50,740 nt of DNA from an uncultured Microbacterium sp. (GTDB lineage Bacteria; Actinomycetota; Actinomycetes; Actinomycetales; Microbacteriaceae). The notes under the pieces were generated by a model. That model was not told the origin of the DNA. It made no database searches and worked only from the letters and a program-made list of their open reading frames with translations. The translations under genes were made by a program, and so were the position numbers. Where the stretch lies: positions 1 to 50,740 of the forward strand of contig CALANM010000091.1 of the NCBI GenBank assembly GCA_937926065.1, written 5' to 3'. Shown here in pieces: positions 1-8,308 of this stretch; position 1 is the stretch's first letter, and each line of letters opens with the position of its first letter.

Positions 1-223
1 GAAGGAGCCGCTCGCTCACTCCGATGAGGATCTCGGCGAGGAGCGCCTGCTTGTTAGTGAAGTGGCGGTAGACGGCCGGTCCGCTCACCCCGACTGCCGC
101 GCCGAGCTCCTCGAGGCTCACTCCGGTGAATCCGCGCTCGGCGAAGAGGCGCGCGGCTGCCTTGATGAGCGACGCATGGCGATCGGCTTTCGCCCGCTCG
201 CGATCGGTCACACCCATTGCCAT
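1..223 (-). CDS. TetR/AcrR family transcriptional regulator (partial, N-terminus only)
   Basis: The minus strand reads in from the window edge, so only about 74 N-terminal residues are visible and the ligand-binding half lies outside. They form a classical TetR DNA-binding domain. A helix ending in AARLFAERGFTGVSLEEL is followed by the recognition helix region VSGPAVYRHFTNKQALL. Translation probably starts at the ATG ending at 223, with GAGGA nine bases upstream; an in-frame ATG at 217 is the alternative. The gene is divergent from an acyl-CoA dehydrogenase, and two operator-like repeats lie between them. A ligand-released repressor of a fatty-acid or acyl-CoA catabolism cluster is the likely role. 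The ligand cannot be read from this fragment. Confidence 0.9.
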   Translation of the reverse strand, partial: MAMGVTDRERAKADRHASLIKAAARLFAERGFTGVSLEELGAAVGVSGPAVYRHFTNKQALLAEILIGVSERLL

Positions 224-227
224 TTCA

Positions 228-270
228 GTTAATCCTCGCTAACCTGGCATGTCAGTTAGTGAACACTAAC
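228..270. promoter_or_regulatory. Paired TetR-type operators in the divergent promoter
   Basis: Positions 255-270 read GTTAGTGAACACTAAC, a perfect palindrome (GTTAGTG, two-base centre, CACTAAC). Positions 228-243 hold a second 16-base element, GTTAATCCTCGCTAAC, whose right half fits the same consensus and whose left half is degenerate. The centres are 27 bp apart. Size and location are typical of TetR autoregulation and control of the divergent gene. A candidate -10 box (TAACCT, 240-245) for the rightward gene lies between the two sites. Assignment to the adjacent TetR protein is inferred from position. Confidence 0.75.
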
Positions 271-328
271 CGGTCGTGTCGCGCGGCGACAACGGCCGTG
301 ACGCGATCGTGACGTCGATGGAGATGAC

Positions 329-1486
329 ATGAGCACCGCTGAGGCGCACCTCACCGACGAGGAGCGCGAGCTTTCCCGGCTTGTCCGCCAATTCGCTGAT
401 GAGGTGGTCGCTCCGGCGGCATACGAAGCCGACCGCACCAAGACCCTTCCGATGGACGTCGTCGCCCAGATGGGCGAGCTGGGACTGTTCGGGCTGCCGT
501 TCGCTGAAGAGTACGGGGGGCAGGGCGGCGACTACTTCGCCCTGTGTCTCGCGATCGAGGGCCTCGCCCGCGTCGACCAGTCGATAGCGATCACCCTCGA
601 AGCCGGCGTCAGCCTCGGCGCGATGCCTGTCTACCGGTTCGGCAGCGAAGAGCAGAAGCGAGAGCTGCTCCCGCCACTGCTGCGGGGCGAGGCGCTCGCG
701 GGGTTCGGTCTCACCGAGCCGGAGGCGGGATCGGATGCCGGGGCGACCCGCACGATGGCGCGTCTCGAGGCGGGCGAATGGGTCATCGACGGAGCGAAGC
801 AGTTCATCACCAACTCGGGCACGCCGATCACCCGCTTCGTGACGGTGACGGCCGTGACCGGACAGAGCGACGGGCGCAAGGAGATCTCGACGATCATCGT
901 CCCCTCCGGAACGCCCGGCTTCACGGTCGGACCCGCCTACGACAAGGTGGGCTGGCACGCGTCCGACACCCATCCGCTCGTGTTCGAGGGCGCGCGCGTC
1001 CCCGAGTCGAACCTGCTCGGCGAGCGCGGCCGTGGTTTCGCGAACTTCCTCCACATCCTCGACGAAGGACGGATCGCCATCGCGGCGCTGGCGACGGGAG
1101 CGGCCGAAGGGTGCCTGGAGGCGGCGCTCGACTACTCGCAGCAGCGCGAGGTCTTCGGCGAGTCGCTGTCGTCGCGGCAGAACGTCCAGTTCGCGCTGGC
1201 CCGCATGCAGCAGCGCGTGCACGTGGCGCGCCTGGCCTGGCACCACGCGGCGCGGCTGCGCGATGCAGGAAAGCCCTTCAAGGTCGAGGCGGCGATGGCC
1301 AAGCTCACCGCCAGCGATGCCGCTATGGACAACGCGCGCGATGCGACCCAGATCTTCGGCGGCAACGGCTTCATGAACGAGTACCCGGTGGCACGGCACT
1401 ACCGCGACTCGAAGATCCTCGAGATCGGCGAGGGCACCAGCGAGGTGCAGCTCCTCGTCATCGCCCGCGCGCTCGGCATCGCCTGA
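329..1486 (+). CDS. Acyl-CoA dehydrogenase
   Basis: This FAD-dependent enzyme makes trans-2-enoyl-CoA from acyl-CoA, the first step of beta-oxidation or of branched-chain acyl-CoA breakdown. Its 385 residues are the standard length. The flavin/substrate signature GFGLTEPEAGSDAGATRT lies near residues 125-142. The C-terminal GEGTSEVQ, near residue 367, carries the glutamate expected to be the catalytic base. The C-terminal helical domain includes the FGGNGF motif. The ATG start is preceded by GGAGA at good spacing. It is probably controlled by the divergent TetR protein. Chain-length specificity is not evident; short-chain or isovaleryl/2-methylacyl types are all possible. Confidence 0.93.
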   Translation: MSTAEAHLTDEERELSRLVRQFADEVVAPAAYEADRTKTLPMDVVAQMGELGLFGLPFAEEYGGQGGDYFALCLAIEGLARVDQSIAITLEAGVSLGAMPVYRFGSEEQKRELLPPLLRGEALAGFGLTEPEAGSDAGATRTMARLEAGEWVIDGAKQFITNSGTPITRFVTVTAVTGQSDGRKEISTIIVPSGTPGFTVGPAYDKVGWHASDTHPLVFEGARVPESNLLGERGRGFANFLHILDEGRIAIAALATGAAEGCLEAALDYSQQREVFGESLSSRQNVQFALARMQQRVHVARLAWHHAARLRDAGKPFKVEAAMAKLTASDAAMDNARDATQIFGGNGFMNEYPVARHYRDSKILEIGEGTSEVQLLVIARALGIA

Positions 1487-1490
1487 GCGA

Positions 1491-1502
1491 TAGCGTGGCA
1501 GT
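1491..1502 (+). promoter_or_regulatory. Leaderless -10 promoter of the CoA ester lyase
   Basis: TAGCGT at 1491-1496 is followed by exactly six bases and then the GTG start at 1503. Transcription would therefore begin at or next to the start codon. The gene could thus be transcribed apart from the upstream dehydrogenase. Confidence 0.6.
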
Positions 1503-2324
1503 GTGACCGACACGCCTTCGCCGTTCGATCTCGGCCCCGCCCTGCTGTTCTGCCCCGCCGATCGCCCTGAGCGGTTCGCGAAGGCGGCCGCGCGCGCCGA
1601 CGCCGTGATCCTCGACCTCGAGGACGCGGTCGCGCCGGATGCCAAGACCGCCGCCCGCGGCAGCCTGATCGACGCCAGCCTCGACCCGGAGCGCGTCATC
1701 GTGCGTGTCAACCCCGCCGGATCCGAGGAGTTCGAGGCCGACATGGCGACACTGCCGCAGACGGACTTCCGCACCATCATGGTCGCCAAAGCGGAGTCGG
1801 CGAAGCGGATCGGGCGCATCGACCCACGGTTTCGGGTGATCGCGCTCTGCGAGACCGCGAAGGGCGTGGCGTCCGCCGAGAAGATCGCCGCGCTGGACAA
1901 CGTCGTCGCCCTCATGTGGGGCGCCGAAGACCTCGTCGCGTCGCTGGGCGGCACGTCGAGTCGCAAGCCGAAGGGCGGCTACCGCGACATCGCCCGTCAC
2001 GCCCGTTCACGGGTGCTTCTGGCTGCCGGCGCGAACGGGGTGGCCGCCATCGACGCGGTGCATCTCGACATCTCCGATGAACGGGGGCTGCGTCGCGAAG
2101 CTCAGGATGCCGCTGCGAGCGGATTCGCGGCCACCGCCTGCATTCACCCTTCGCAGGTCGACGTGATCCGCCGTGCGTACGCGCCCTCCGACGCCGATCT
2201 GTCATGGGCGAAGGGAGTGCTCGACGCCGCCGTCGGTCAGCGGGGCGTCTTCCGCTTCGAAGGGCGCATGGTCGACGAGCCCGTGCTGCGCCACGCTCGC
2301 GCGCTCGTGCGCCGCGCAGGCTGA
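1503..2324 (+). CDS. HpcH/HpaI aldolase / citrate-lyase-beta-like CoA ester lyase
   Basis: A 273-residue TIM-barrel CoA ester lyase of the CitE family, which cleaves compounds such as malyl-, citramalyl- or related beta-hydroxyacyl-CoA. Seen motifs are DLEDAV near residue 38, RVNP near 68 (CoA/substrate arginine), ETAKG near 116, and MWGAEDL near 139, which carries the metal-binding acidic residues. The C-terminal IHPSQV motif is also family-typical. There are no citrate lyase alpha or gamma genes next to it, so it is a stand-alone lyase. Its position behind an acyl-CoA dehydrogenase suggests a step in degradation of branched or dicarboxylic acyl-CoAs. The exact substrate is unknown. Confidence 0.88.
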   Translation: MTDTPSPFDLGPALLFCPADRPERFAKAAARADAVILDLEDAVAPDAKTAARGSLIDASLDPERVIVRVNPAGSEEFEADMATLPQTDFRTIMVAKAESAKRIGRIDPRFRVIALCETAKGVASAEKIAALDNVVALMWGAEDLVASLGGTSSRKPKGGYRDIARHARSRVLLAAGANGVAAIDAVHLDISDERGLRREAQDAAASGFAATACIHPSQVDVIRRAYAPSDADLSWAKGVLDAAVGQRGVFRFEGRMVDEPVLRHARALVRRAG

Positions 2325-2336
2325 CCTGTTCGCGTC

Positions 2337-2942
2337 TCAGACGGGCGCGCCCGCGTAGTCGATGAGACTGAGACGCTCTCGTTCCATGAGGAACGTGTGC
2401 GCCGAGCCGTTGGGCAGCCGTTCTCCCTCGCTGGGGAAGGCGCCTCCCGTCGCGTGACGGATGACCTCGCGGATGAGCGCACCGTGCGACACGATCACGA
2501 GAGCGGGTGCAGCGGGGAAGGTCGTGTGGCGAGCGTCGCGGATCGCCTCACGAAGACCGGCGAGCGCGCGGACACGCACGTCGGCCCACGCCTCAGCGCC
2601 GGGCACGACCGCCTGCTGCCACGGCCCCCAGCGTTCGAAGAATTCGACATCGCTGACGCCCTCAGCGTCACCGTAAGACCGCTCGCGCAGCGACCGGTAC
2701 GCGCGCGGCGCATCGACGCCGAGCTCCGCGGCGATGATCTCGGCCGTCTCGCGCGCCCGCGACAGATCGCTCGATGCCACGACGACGGGCGCATCGCTCG
2801 TGAGTCGCTCGCGCAGTCGTGCCGCGGCCTCGCGCGCCTGCGCCCGGCCCGTGTCGTTGAGCGGGATGTCGGTCGAGCCCTGGATGAGCCGGCGGGCGTT
2901 CCAGTCGGTCTCGCCGTGTCGGACGAGGGTCAGCGTGGTCAC
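2337..2942 (-). CDS. Histidine phosphatase family protein (phosphoglycerate-mutase-like)
   Basis: 201 residues. The N-terminal LVRHGETDWN carries the RHG catalytic motif whose histidine is phosphorylated. SRARETAEI, the acidic ERSYGDAEG and the C-terminal VSHGALIREVIRH complete the branch-2 active site. Such proteins dephosphorylate sugar phosphates, cobalamin intermediates or nucleotides. No pathway neighbour narrows the substrate. The GTG start is fixed by a leaderless -10 box six bases upstream. It converges with the CoA ester lyase, with a 12-bp gap. Confidence 0.9.
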   Translation of the reverse strand: MTTLTLVRHGETDWNARRLIQGSTDIPLNDTGRAQAREAAARLRERLTSDAPVVVASSDLSRARETAEIIAAELGVDAPRAYRSLRERSYGDAEGVSDVEFFERWGPWQQAVVPGAEAWADVRVRALAGLREAIRDARHTTFPAAPALVIVSHGALIREVIRHATGGAFPSEGERLPNGSAHTFLMERERLSLIDYAGAPV

Positions 2943-2954
2943 GAATCGAGCCTA
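2943..2954 (-). promoter_or_regulatory. Leaderless -10 promoter of the histidine phosphatase
   Basis: On the minus strand TAGGCT (2954-2949) precedes the GTG start at 2942 by six bases. There is no ribosome-binding site. Confidence 0.6.
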
Positions 2955-3008
2955 ACCGCCGCGCAGCGGGGCGGACGGCCTCGAGAGCGGGCGGCCGGTG
3001 ACGTGGCT

Positions 3009-3860
3009 TCAGCGCAGCGCGGTCAGTGCGGAGGTGAGCGCGCGCAGCACCTCAGTCGTGCCGGCATCGATCTTGACGGTCGCGCGGGCATCGGCCCTCG
3101 TCTGGCCGCGATTGACGATCACGACCGGCAGGCGCCGGCGGCGGGCCCGCTCGACGAGGCGCACGCCGGAGTTCACGACCAGTGATGAGCCGGCCACCAG
3201 CAGCGCGTCGCTGGTGCGCAGGAGCTGCTCAGCCTCGTGGAACTTCTCCAGGGGGACGAACTCGCCGAAGAAGACGACGTCGGGCTTGAGCATTCCGTCG
3301 CACACACTGCATGCGGGAACGACGAAGCCGTCGCTCGTCGATGGCAGGACATCGCCGTCGGGGCCGAGCTCGACGTTCTCGGGGACCGTGATCCACGGGT
3401 TGTCCGCCTCGACCCGCCGAGCGAGGTCGCGACGGTCGAACACCTGCCCGCAGTGCGTGCAGAACACGCGCCGCATCGTGCCATGGAGCTCGACGACCCG
3501 GCGGCTGCCGGCACGAAGGTGGAGGCCGTCGACGTTCTGAGTGATCACGCCTGTCGCCACTCCCGCGCGTTCGAGGTCGGCGAGCGCCTCGTGTCCGCCG
3601 TTGGGTCGCGACGCGGCGAACGCCCGCCAGCCGAGATGGCTGCCCACCCAGTACCGGCGGCGCGCGGACTCGTCGGTCAGGAACTGCTGCGCCGTCATAG
3701 GCGTGCGTACGGGCGCGCCCTTGCCCCGGTAGTCGGGGATGCCCGAGTCGGTCGAGACGCCGGCGCCGGTGAGCACAGCGACCCGGCGCCCGGCGAGCGC
3801 CTCCACGGCACGGCCGACGGCGGCCGTCGCGGGCTGATCCAGTTCGAGCAGGCTCGACAT
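3009..3860 (-). CDS. Sir2-family NAD-dependent protein deacylase (sirtuin)
   Basis: Sirtuins remove acetyl or other acyl groups from protein lysines using NAD+. The 283-residue protein has the NAD-binding GAGVSTDSGIPDYRG near its N-terminus, TQNVDGLHLRAG, and the catalytic histidine in VELHG. Two Cys pairs (CTHC and CSVC) form the zinc module. The start was set at the ATG at 3860 because AAGGGG lies five bases upstream; a GTG two codons earlier is possible. In the cell it may reverse acetylation of acyl-CoA or central metabolic enzymes. That is a family-level inference, since nothing here names a target. Confidence 0.93.
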   Translation of the reverse strand: MSSLLELDQPATAAVGRAVEALAGRRVAVLTGAGVSTDSGIPDYRGKGAPVRTPMTAQQFLTDESARRRYWVGSHLGWRAFAASRPNGGHEALADLERAGVATGVITQNVDGLHLRAGSRRVVELHGTMRRVFCTHCGQVFDRRDLARRVEADNPWITVPENVELGPDGDVLPSTSDGFVVPACSVCDGMLKPDVVFFGEFVPLEKFHEAEQLLRTSDALLVAGSSLVVNSGVRLVERARRRRLPVVIVNRGQTRADARATVKIDAGTTEVLRALTSALTALR

Positions 3861-3939
3861 CCGCACCCCTTCCGTCGACGCTGCGTGGTCCCGAGACTAC
3901 GCCTCGCGGTTTTCGGGGATGTTACGGCGGCGCGCGTGC

Positions 3940-3951
3940 GACAGTGGAAGG
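3940..3951 (+). promoter_or_regulatory. Weak leaderless promoter candidate of the RNA methyltransferase
   Basis: GACAGT at 3940-3945 sits six bases before the GTG at 3952. It has the spacing of the other leaderless promoters here, but G replaces T at the first position. This supports the start choice only modestly. Confidence 0.35.
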
Positions 3952-4782
3952 GTGCCGACCCCCTCCGCCCGCCCCGTCACGCCCATCTCGATCGACGACC
4001 CGGCCGACGAGCGCCTGGCCGACTATCGCGACCTCACCGATGTGGCGCTGCGCCGGGTGCTCGAGCCTGCGGGCGGCCTCTACATCGCTGAGTCGGCCAA
4101 GGTCATCGGCCGCGCGATCGGCGCCGGACACCGGCCGCGCTCGGTGCTCGTGCAGTCCAAATGGCTCGACGACGTCGTCACGCTGCTGACCGGTGCGGGC
4201 CTCGAGGACGTCCCCGTGTTCCTGGTCACAGATGCTGTCGCGGAGGCGCTGACCGGCTACACCGTGCACCGGGGCGCCCTGGCCGCCATGCACCGGCCCG
4301 CACTTCCCTCGGTCGAGGAGGCGGTCGCCGGGGCCCGTACGGTGCTGATCCTCGAAGACATCGTCGACCACACCAACGTCGGGGCCGCCTTCCGTGGCGC
4401 GGCGGGACTCGGCGCGGACGCCGTGCTCGTCACGCCACGGTGCGCCGACCCCCTCTACCGCCGCAGCGTGCGGGTCAGCATGGGAACGGTCTTCCAGGTG
4501 CCGTGGACGCGACTCCCGGAATGGCCGGAGGCAGGCCGCGTGCTCCACGACGCGGGGCTCCACCTCGCCGCCCTCGCCTTGCAGGAAGGGGCCGTGCCGC
4601 TCGACGAGTTCGCGGCGCATCGCCCAGCGCGCGTGGGACTGCTCTTGGGGACGGAAGGCGACGGCCTGTCCCGGCGCGCACTGCAGGTCGCCGACACCGT
4701 CGTGACGATCCCGATGGCAGGAGGCGTCGACTCACTCAACGTCGCCGCGGCATCCGCTGTCGCGCTGTGGGCCCTGCGCTGA
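3952..4782 (+). CDS. SpoU/TrmH-family RNA 2'-O-methyltransferase
   Basis: 276 residues of SPOUT methyltransferase, which transfers a methyl group from SAM to a ribose 2'-OH of tRNA or rRNA. The N-terminal 110 residues are the substrate-binding domain. The knotted SAM domain shows motif 1 (HTNVGAAFRGA, near 141), motif 2 (LLLGTEGDGLS, near 229) and motif 3 (IPMAGGVDSLNVAAA, near 253). The start was placed at GTG 3952 rather than an upstream ATG because family proteins begin close to ISIDDPADERLADYRDL. Whether rRNA or tRNA is modified cannot be told from sequence alone. Confidence 0.9.
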   Translation: MPTPSARPVTPISIDDPADERLADYRDLTDVALRRVLEPAGGLYIAESAKVIGRAIGAGHRPRSVLVQSKWLDDVVTLLTGAGLEDVPVFLVTDAVAEALTGYTVHRGALAAMHRPALPSVEEAVAGARTVLILEDIVDHTNVGAAFRGAAGLGADAVLVTPRCADPLYRRSVRVSMGTVFQVPWTRLPEWPEAGRVLHDAGLHLAALALQEGAVPLDEFAAHRPARVGLLLGTEGDGLSRRALQVADTVVTIPMAGGVDSLNVAAASAVALWALR

Positions 4783-4809
4783 CGATCGGCGTGCGCTCGC
4801 CGCTCCCAC

Positions 4810-5679
4810 TCAGGCGCGGGTCCCGGGCCGCGCCGTGCGGTCGCGATCCGGCGCGACGGTCTCGACGGGCAGGGGCTCGGGCCGCTTCGCCGTGACGTTG
4901 TCGCCCGAGGACTGGTGGCGCAGTCGCCGCAGCACCCACGGCACCAGATGCTGGCGCGCCCAGACGATGTCGTTCGCGCGAGCCTCGCGCCATGTGAGCG
5001 CCGGCAGAGGGTCGGGCTGCATCGGCACCAGGTCGTTGGGGACGTTGAGTGCGCGCAGCACCATGCGGGCGACCTCGTGGTGGCCGAGGGAGTTGTAGTG
5101 CAGTCGATCGTCGTCGAAGAACCGTGGATCCTGCACCTCCTTCAGCGCCCACTGGTCGGCCACGATGCAGTCGTACCTGTCGGCGATGGCGCGGATGTTC
5201 TCGTTGTAGATCGCGACTCGCCCGCGGATGCCGCGGAAGACGGGCGTGAAGTTCGTGTCGATGCCCGTGAACACGACGACGGTGGCCCCGTTCGACGACA
5301 GCCGCACGACGGCATCCTCGAACCGCGCCGCGACCGCGTCGGGATCGCCGCCGGGGCGGATGACGTCGTTGCCGCCGGCGGAGAACGTGACGAGATCGGG
5401 GGAGAGGGCCACGGCGGGCTCCACCTGGTCGGCGATGATCTGGCCGATCAGCTTGCCGCGCACGGCGAGGTTCGCGTACGCGAAGTCTTCCACCTGTGAT
5501 CCCAGCACCTCCGCGACGCGGTCGGCCCATCCGCGATGGTGGGTCGTACCCGGGATCGGGTCGCCGATGCCCTCCGTGAACGAGTCCCCGATGGAGACCA
5601 TGCGCCGCCACGGGTGAGCGGTCTGGTTGGGAATGTAGGGGGAGCGATTCTCGTCGGGCGTCGATTCGTTCTTGCTCAT
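4810..5679 (-). CDS. SGNH/GDSL hydrolase family protein
   Basis: A serine esterase/lipase-type hydrolase of 289 residues. Block I is SIGDSFTEGIGDP with the nucleophilic Ser, and the oxyanion residue lies in GGNDVIRPG (block III). Block V, DDRLHYNSLGHHEVA, supplies Asp and His. No signal peptide is seen, so it is probably cytoplasmic. The ATG at 5679 has GAGGAAGAGG just upstream on the minus strand. It converges with the RNA methyltransferase gene. The substrate is unknown; acyl-ester, thioester or carbohydrate O-acetyl groups are all handled by this fold. Confidence 0.9.
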   Translation of the reverse strand: MSKNESTPDENRSPYIPNQTAHPWRRMVSIGDSFTEGIGDPIPGTTHHRGWADRVAEVLGSQVEDFAYANLAVRGKLIGQIIADQVEPAVALSPDLVTFSAGGNDVIRPGGDPDAVAARFEDAVVRLSSNGATVVVFTGIDTNFTPVFRGIRGRVAIYNENIRAIADRYDCIVADQWALKEVQDPRFFDDDRLHYNSLGHHEVARMVLRALNVPNDLVPMQPDPLPALTWREARANDIVWARQHLVPWVLRRLRHQSSGDNVTAKRPEPLPVETVAPDRDRTARPGTRA

Positions 5680-5745
5680 GCCTCTTCCTCGACTCGTGGT
5701 CGCCTCCGAGGCTACCCGGTGCAGGAGACTGTCGGCCGGAGCGTT

Positions 5746-5759
5746 TAGGGTGGTCACTC
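5746..5759 (+). promoter_or_regulatory. Near-leaderless -10 promoter of the helicase
   Basis: TAGGGT at 5746-5751 lies eight bases before the GTG at 5760. No ribosome-binding site lies between. Confidence 0.5.
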
Positions 5760-7598
5760 GTGACAGGGGACGAGCAGACGCATTTCGGCAGCTTCGCCGC
5801 CGAGCATCTGTCACCCGCCTTCCCCCAGCGAGCGCCGTGGGGAACCGCCCAGAACCTGCGCGCCTGGCAGGCCGAGGCTCTCGAGCAGTACTTCTCGGCA
5901 GACGGCCCCGACGGCCCGGGCAAGGGGCCGCGCGACTTCCTCGCCGCCGCAACCCCCGGCGCCGGAAAGACGACCTTCGCCCTTCGCCTGGCGTCTGAGC
6001 TGCTCCGTCGCGGCGTCGTCGACCGCATCGTCGTGGTCGCACCCACGGAGCACCTCAAGACGCAGTGGGCCGATGCCGCCGCACGAGTGTCCATCCGCCT
6101 CGACCCGCGCTTCACCAACCGGCAGGCCGCCCCCGCCCGGCACTACCACGGCGTCGCCGTCACCTACGCGCAGGTCGCGGTCAAGGCCTCGGTGCACCAG
6201 CGACTCACGATGGACGCCCGCACCCTCGTCATCCTCGACGAGGTGCATCACGGCGGCGACGCTCTCAGCTGGGGGGATGCGCTCCGCGAGGCCTACGGGC
6301 GGGCGACCCGCCGCGTCCTCCTGTCGGGCACGCCCTTCCGCAGCGACACGGCTCCCATTCCGTTCGTCGAGTACCACCCGAACGAGAAGGGCATCCGGAT
6401 CTCCCGGACCGACTACAACTACGGGTATGGCCGCGCGCTCGCCGACGGCGTCGTGCGCCCGGTGCTGTTCATGGTCTACGCCGGCAAGATGCGCTGGCGC
6501 AGCCGAGCGGGCGACGAGTACGAGGCGCATCTCGGTCAGGACAACACCAAGGACATCACGGCGCAGGCGTGGCGCACGGCCCTCGACCCGGAGGGCGACT
6601 GGATCCCCGCCGTCCTGCAGTCCGCCGACCGGCGGCTCACCGAGGTGCGCCAGGAGGTTCCGGATGCCGGCGGGCTCGTCATCGCGACCGACCAGACCGC
6701 CGCTCGCGCCTACGCCGCCATTCTCCGCCGCATCACGGGCGAGGCACCCACCGTCGTGCTCTCAGACGACAAGGCGGCATCGGGACGCATCGAAGCGTTC
6801 TCGCAGGCCACCACCCGGTGGATGGTCGCGGTGCGCATGGTGTCCGAAGGCGTCGACGTGCCGCGGCTGGCGGTGGGCGTGTATGCCACGAGCGCCTCGA
6901 CGCCGCTCTTCTTCGCCCAGGCGATCGGCCGCTTCGTGCGCGCTCGCCGCCGCGGTGAGACAGCGTCGGTCTTCCTTCCGAACGTCCCGCAGCTTCTCGA
7001 GCTGGCCGCGGAGCTGGAGCGTGAGCGCGACCACGCCCTCGACCGCGACACCGACGGAGACGACGACGGGCTCGACGACGACCTCCTCGACGCCGCCGAG
7101 CGTGAGGAGAAGGCGTCCGATGAGCTCCAGCAGGAGTTCTCGTATCAGGCGCTCGGCTCGGTGGCGCACTTCGACCGCGTCCTCTTCGACGGCAAGGAGT
7201 TCGGTCAGCTCGCCGTTCCCGGCACTCCCGAAGAGGAGGAGTTTCTCGGCATCCCGGGGCTGCTGGAGCCCGAGCACGTGCACGAGCTGCTCATGCAGCG
7301 TCAGGCGCGACAGTCCCGTCACCGCCGCATGCGCGAGCGGACGAGCGTGCCCGACGGCGCCACTGCGACGACGACCGATACGTCGGGCGACCTCCCCGCG
7401 CCCCTCCACCGCACCCTGCGTGAACAGCGGCAGCTGCTGAACTCGCTCGTGGGCCTCTACGCGCGCCAGAGCGGGGAGCCGCACGGCGCCGTCCACGCGG
7501 AGCTGCGACGCATCTGCGGCGGCCCGGAAGTCGCCCGAGCGACGGTGGCGCAGCTGCAGGCGCGCATCGACGTGCTCCGCAAGCGCGTGCGGTCCTGA
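5760..7598 (+). CDS. DEAD/DEAH-box (ResIII-type) superfamily 2 helicase
   Basis: 612 residues with a full SF2 core. Walker A TPGAGKTTFAL is near residue 65. The Walker B box DEVHHGGD is near 160, LSGTPFRSD (motif III) near 187, and QAIGRFVRARRRGE (motif VI) near 385. The N-terminal LRAWQAEALEQY is a Q-like motif of the ResIII branch. Between about 420 and 450 there is a very acidic linker (DTDGDDDGLDDDLLDAAERE) leading to a poorly conserved C-terminus. No methylase, nuclease or specificity gene lies beside it, so it is a solitary helicase and not a visible restriction system. A role in DNA repair or phage defence is conjecture. Confidence 0.88.
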   Translation: MTGDEQTHFGSFAAEHLSPAFPQRAPWGTAQNLRAWQAEALEQYFSADGPDGPGKGPRDFLAAATPGAGKTTFALRLASELLRRGVVDRIVVVAPTEHLKTQWADAAARVSIRLDPRFTNRQAAPARHYHGVAVTYAQVAVKASVHQRLTMDARTLVILDEVHHGGDALSWGDALREAYGRATRRVLLSGTPFRSDTAPIPFVEYHPNEKGIRISRTDYNYGYGRALADGVVRPVLFMVYAGKMRWRSRAGDEYEAHLGQDNTKDITAQAWRTALDPEGDWIPAVLQSADRRLTEVRQEVPDAGGLVIATDQTAARAYAAILRRITGEAPTVVLSDDKAASGRIEAFSQATTRWMVAVRMVSEGVDVPRLAVGVYATSASTPLFFAQAIGRFVRARRRGETASVFLPNVPQLLELAAELERERDHALDRDTDGDDDGLDDDLLDAAEREEKASDELQQEFSYQALGSVAHFDRVLFDGKEFGQLAVPGTPEEEEFLGIPGLLEPEHVHELLMQRQARQSRHRRMRERTSVPDGATATTTDTSGDLPAPLHRTLREQRQLLNSLVGLYARQSGEPHGAVHAELRRICGGPEVARATVAQLQARIDVLRKRVRS

Positions 7599-7630
7599 GA
7601 GTCCGATCGGCCGACGCCGTGTGCACTTCT

Positions 7631-7642
7631 TAGACTCGTCGC
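7631..7642 (+). promoter_or_regulatory. Leaderless -10 promoter of the SRPBCC protein
   Basis: TAGACT at 7631-7636 is followed by six bases and the ATG at 7643. Confidence 0.6.
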
Positions 7643-8170
7643 ATGGCGGCCACCGGATACGCACAGGAGGACGCGCGTTATCGCTTCACCTCGCGCTGGA
7701 ATGTGCCCCAGTCACCTGACCGCTGCGCAGAGCTGCTCGCGGAGGCCCTCGACGCGGGCGGCTCACTGTCATGGTGGCGAGGTGTCGACATCGCCCGCGA
7801 GCCGGATGCGGGCGCGCCGCCGCACCCGACGCGGCCGCATGGTGCGGTCGTCCCCGGCGACCGCCTGATCATGCGGGTGCGCAGCCCCCTGGGGTACCGC
7901 CTCACGGTGCACCTCACCGTGACCGAGGCCGACCTGCCCCGGCTTCTCGTCGCCGCCGGAACAGGCGACCTGCGCGGAAGGGGCAGCGTCGAGATCGATC
8001 CGGCCGACGGCGGGTCCCAGGTGACGTGGCGCTGGCAGGTGACGCCCGCGCGGCCGTGGATGCGGGCGACCGGCATCATCCTGCGTCCCGCATTCGCCGC
8101 GGCGCACGCGGCCGTCATGCGTCGCGGCGAGCGTGGCCTGCGCGCGATCGCGACGACCGCGACGCCCTGA
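7643..8170 (+). CDS. SRPBCC-like (polyketide cyclase/dehydrase fold) hypothetical protein
   Basis: 175 residues, with no enzyme motif I can name. The pattern of a short N-terminal strand (YRFTSRWNV), a helix, then long alternating strands such as RVRSPLGYRLTVHLTV and a C-terminal helix (AFAAAHAAVMRRGERGL) resembles START/SRPBCC ligand-binding domains. SWWRGV resembles the SWW motif common in actinobacterial members. No transmembrane segment or signal peptide is visible. The start is fixed by the leaderless promoter. Function is unknown; binding of a hydrophobic ligand is the usual role of the fold. Confidence 0.7.
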   Translation: MAATGYAQEDARYRFTSRWNVPQSPDRCAELLAEALDAGGSLSWWRGVDIAREPDAGAPPHPTRPHGAVVPGDRLIMRVRSPLGYRLTVHLTVTEADLPRLLVAAGTGDLRGRGSVEIDPADGGSQVTWRWQVTPARPWMRATGIILRPAFAAAHAAVMRRGERGLRAIATTATP

Positions 8171-8255
8171 TCCGCCGCGCCGCGCGATGTCCGTTCGGGA
8201 ATCCGAAATGCTGGCAATGCGGCTCGCCAGGCGCGAGACCCGCCGTCGTCGTCGC

Positions 8256-8261
8256 TAGCGT
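8256..8261 (+). promoter_or_regulatory. -10 box upstream of the VIT1-fusion gene
   Basis: TAGCGT lies in the 138-bp gap before the TTG start at 8309, giving a leader of roughly 40 bases with GAGGA as ribosome-binding site. No clear Fur, DtxR or MntR palindrome was recognised in this gap. Confidence 0.4.
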
Positions 8262-8308
8262 GGAACGGGCGACTGTGCCGCATCCCCTTCGACAGCTGTG
8301 AGGACGCC

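Noticed and set aside
5760..7598. Type III or type I restriction system
   Set aside because: The ResIII-like helicase has no modification, specificity or nuclease gene within the window.
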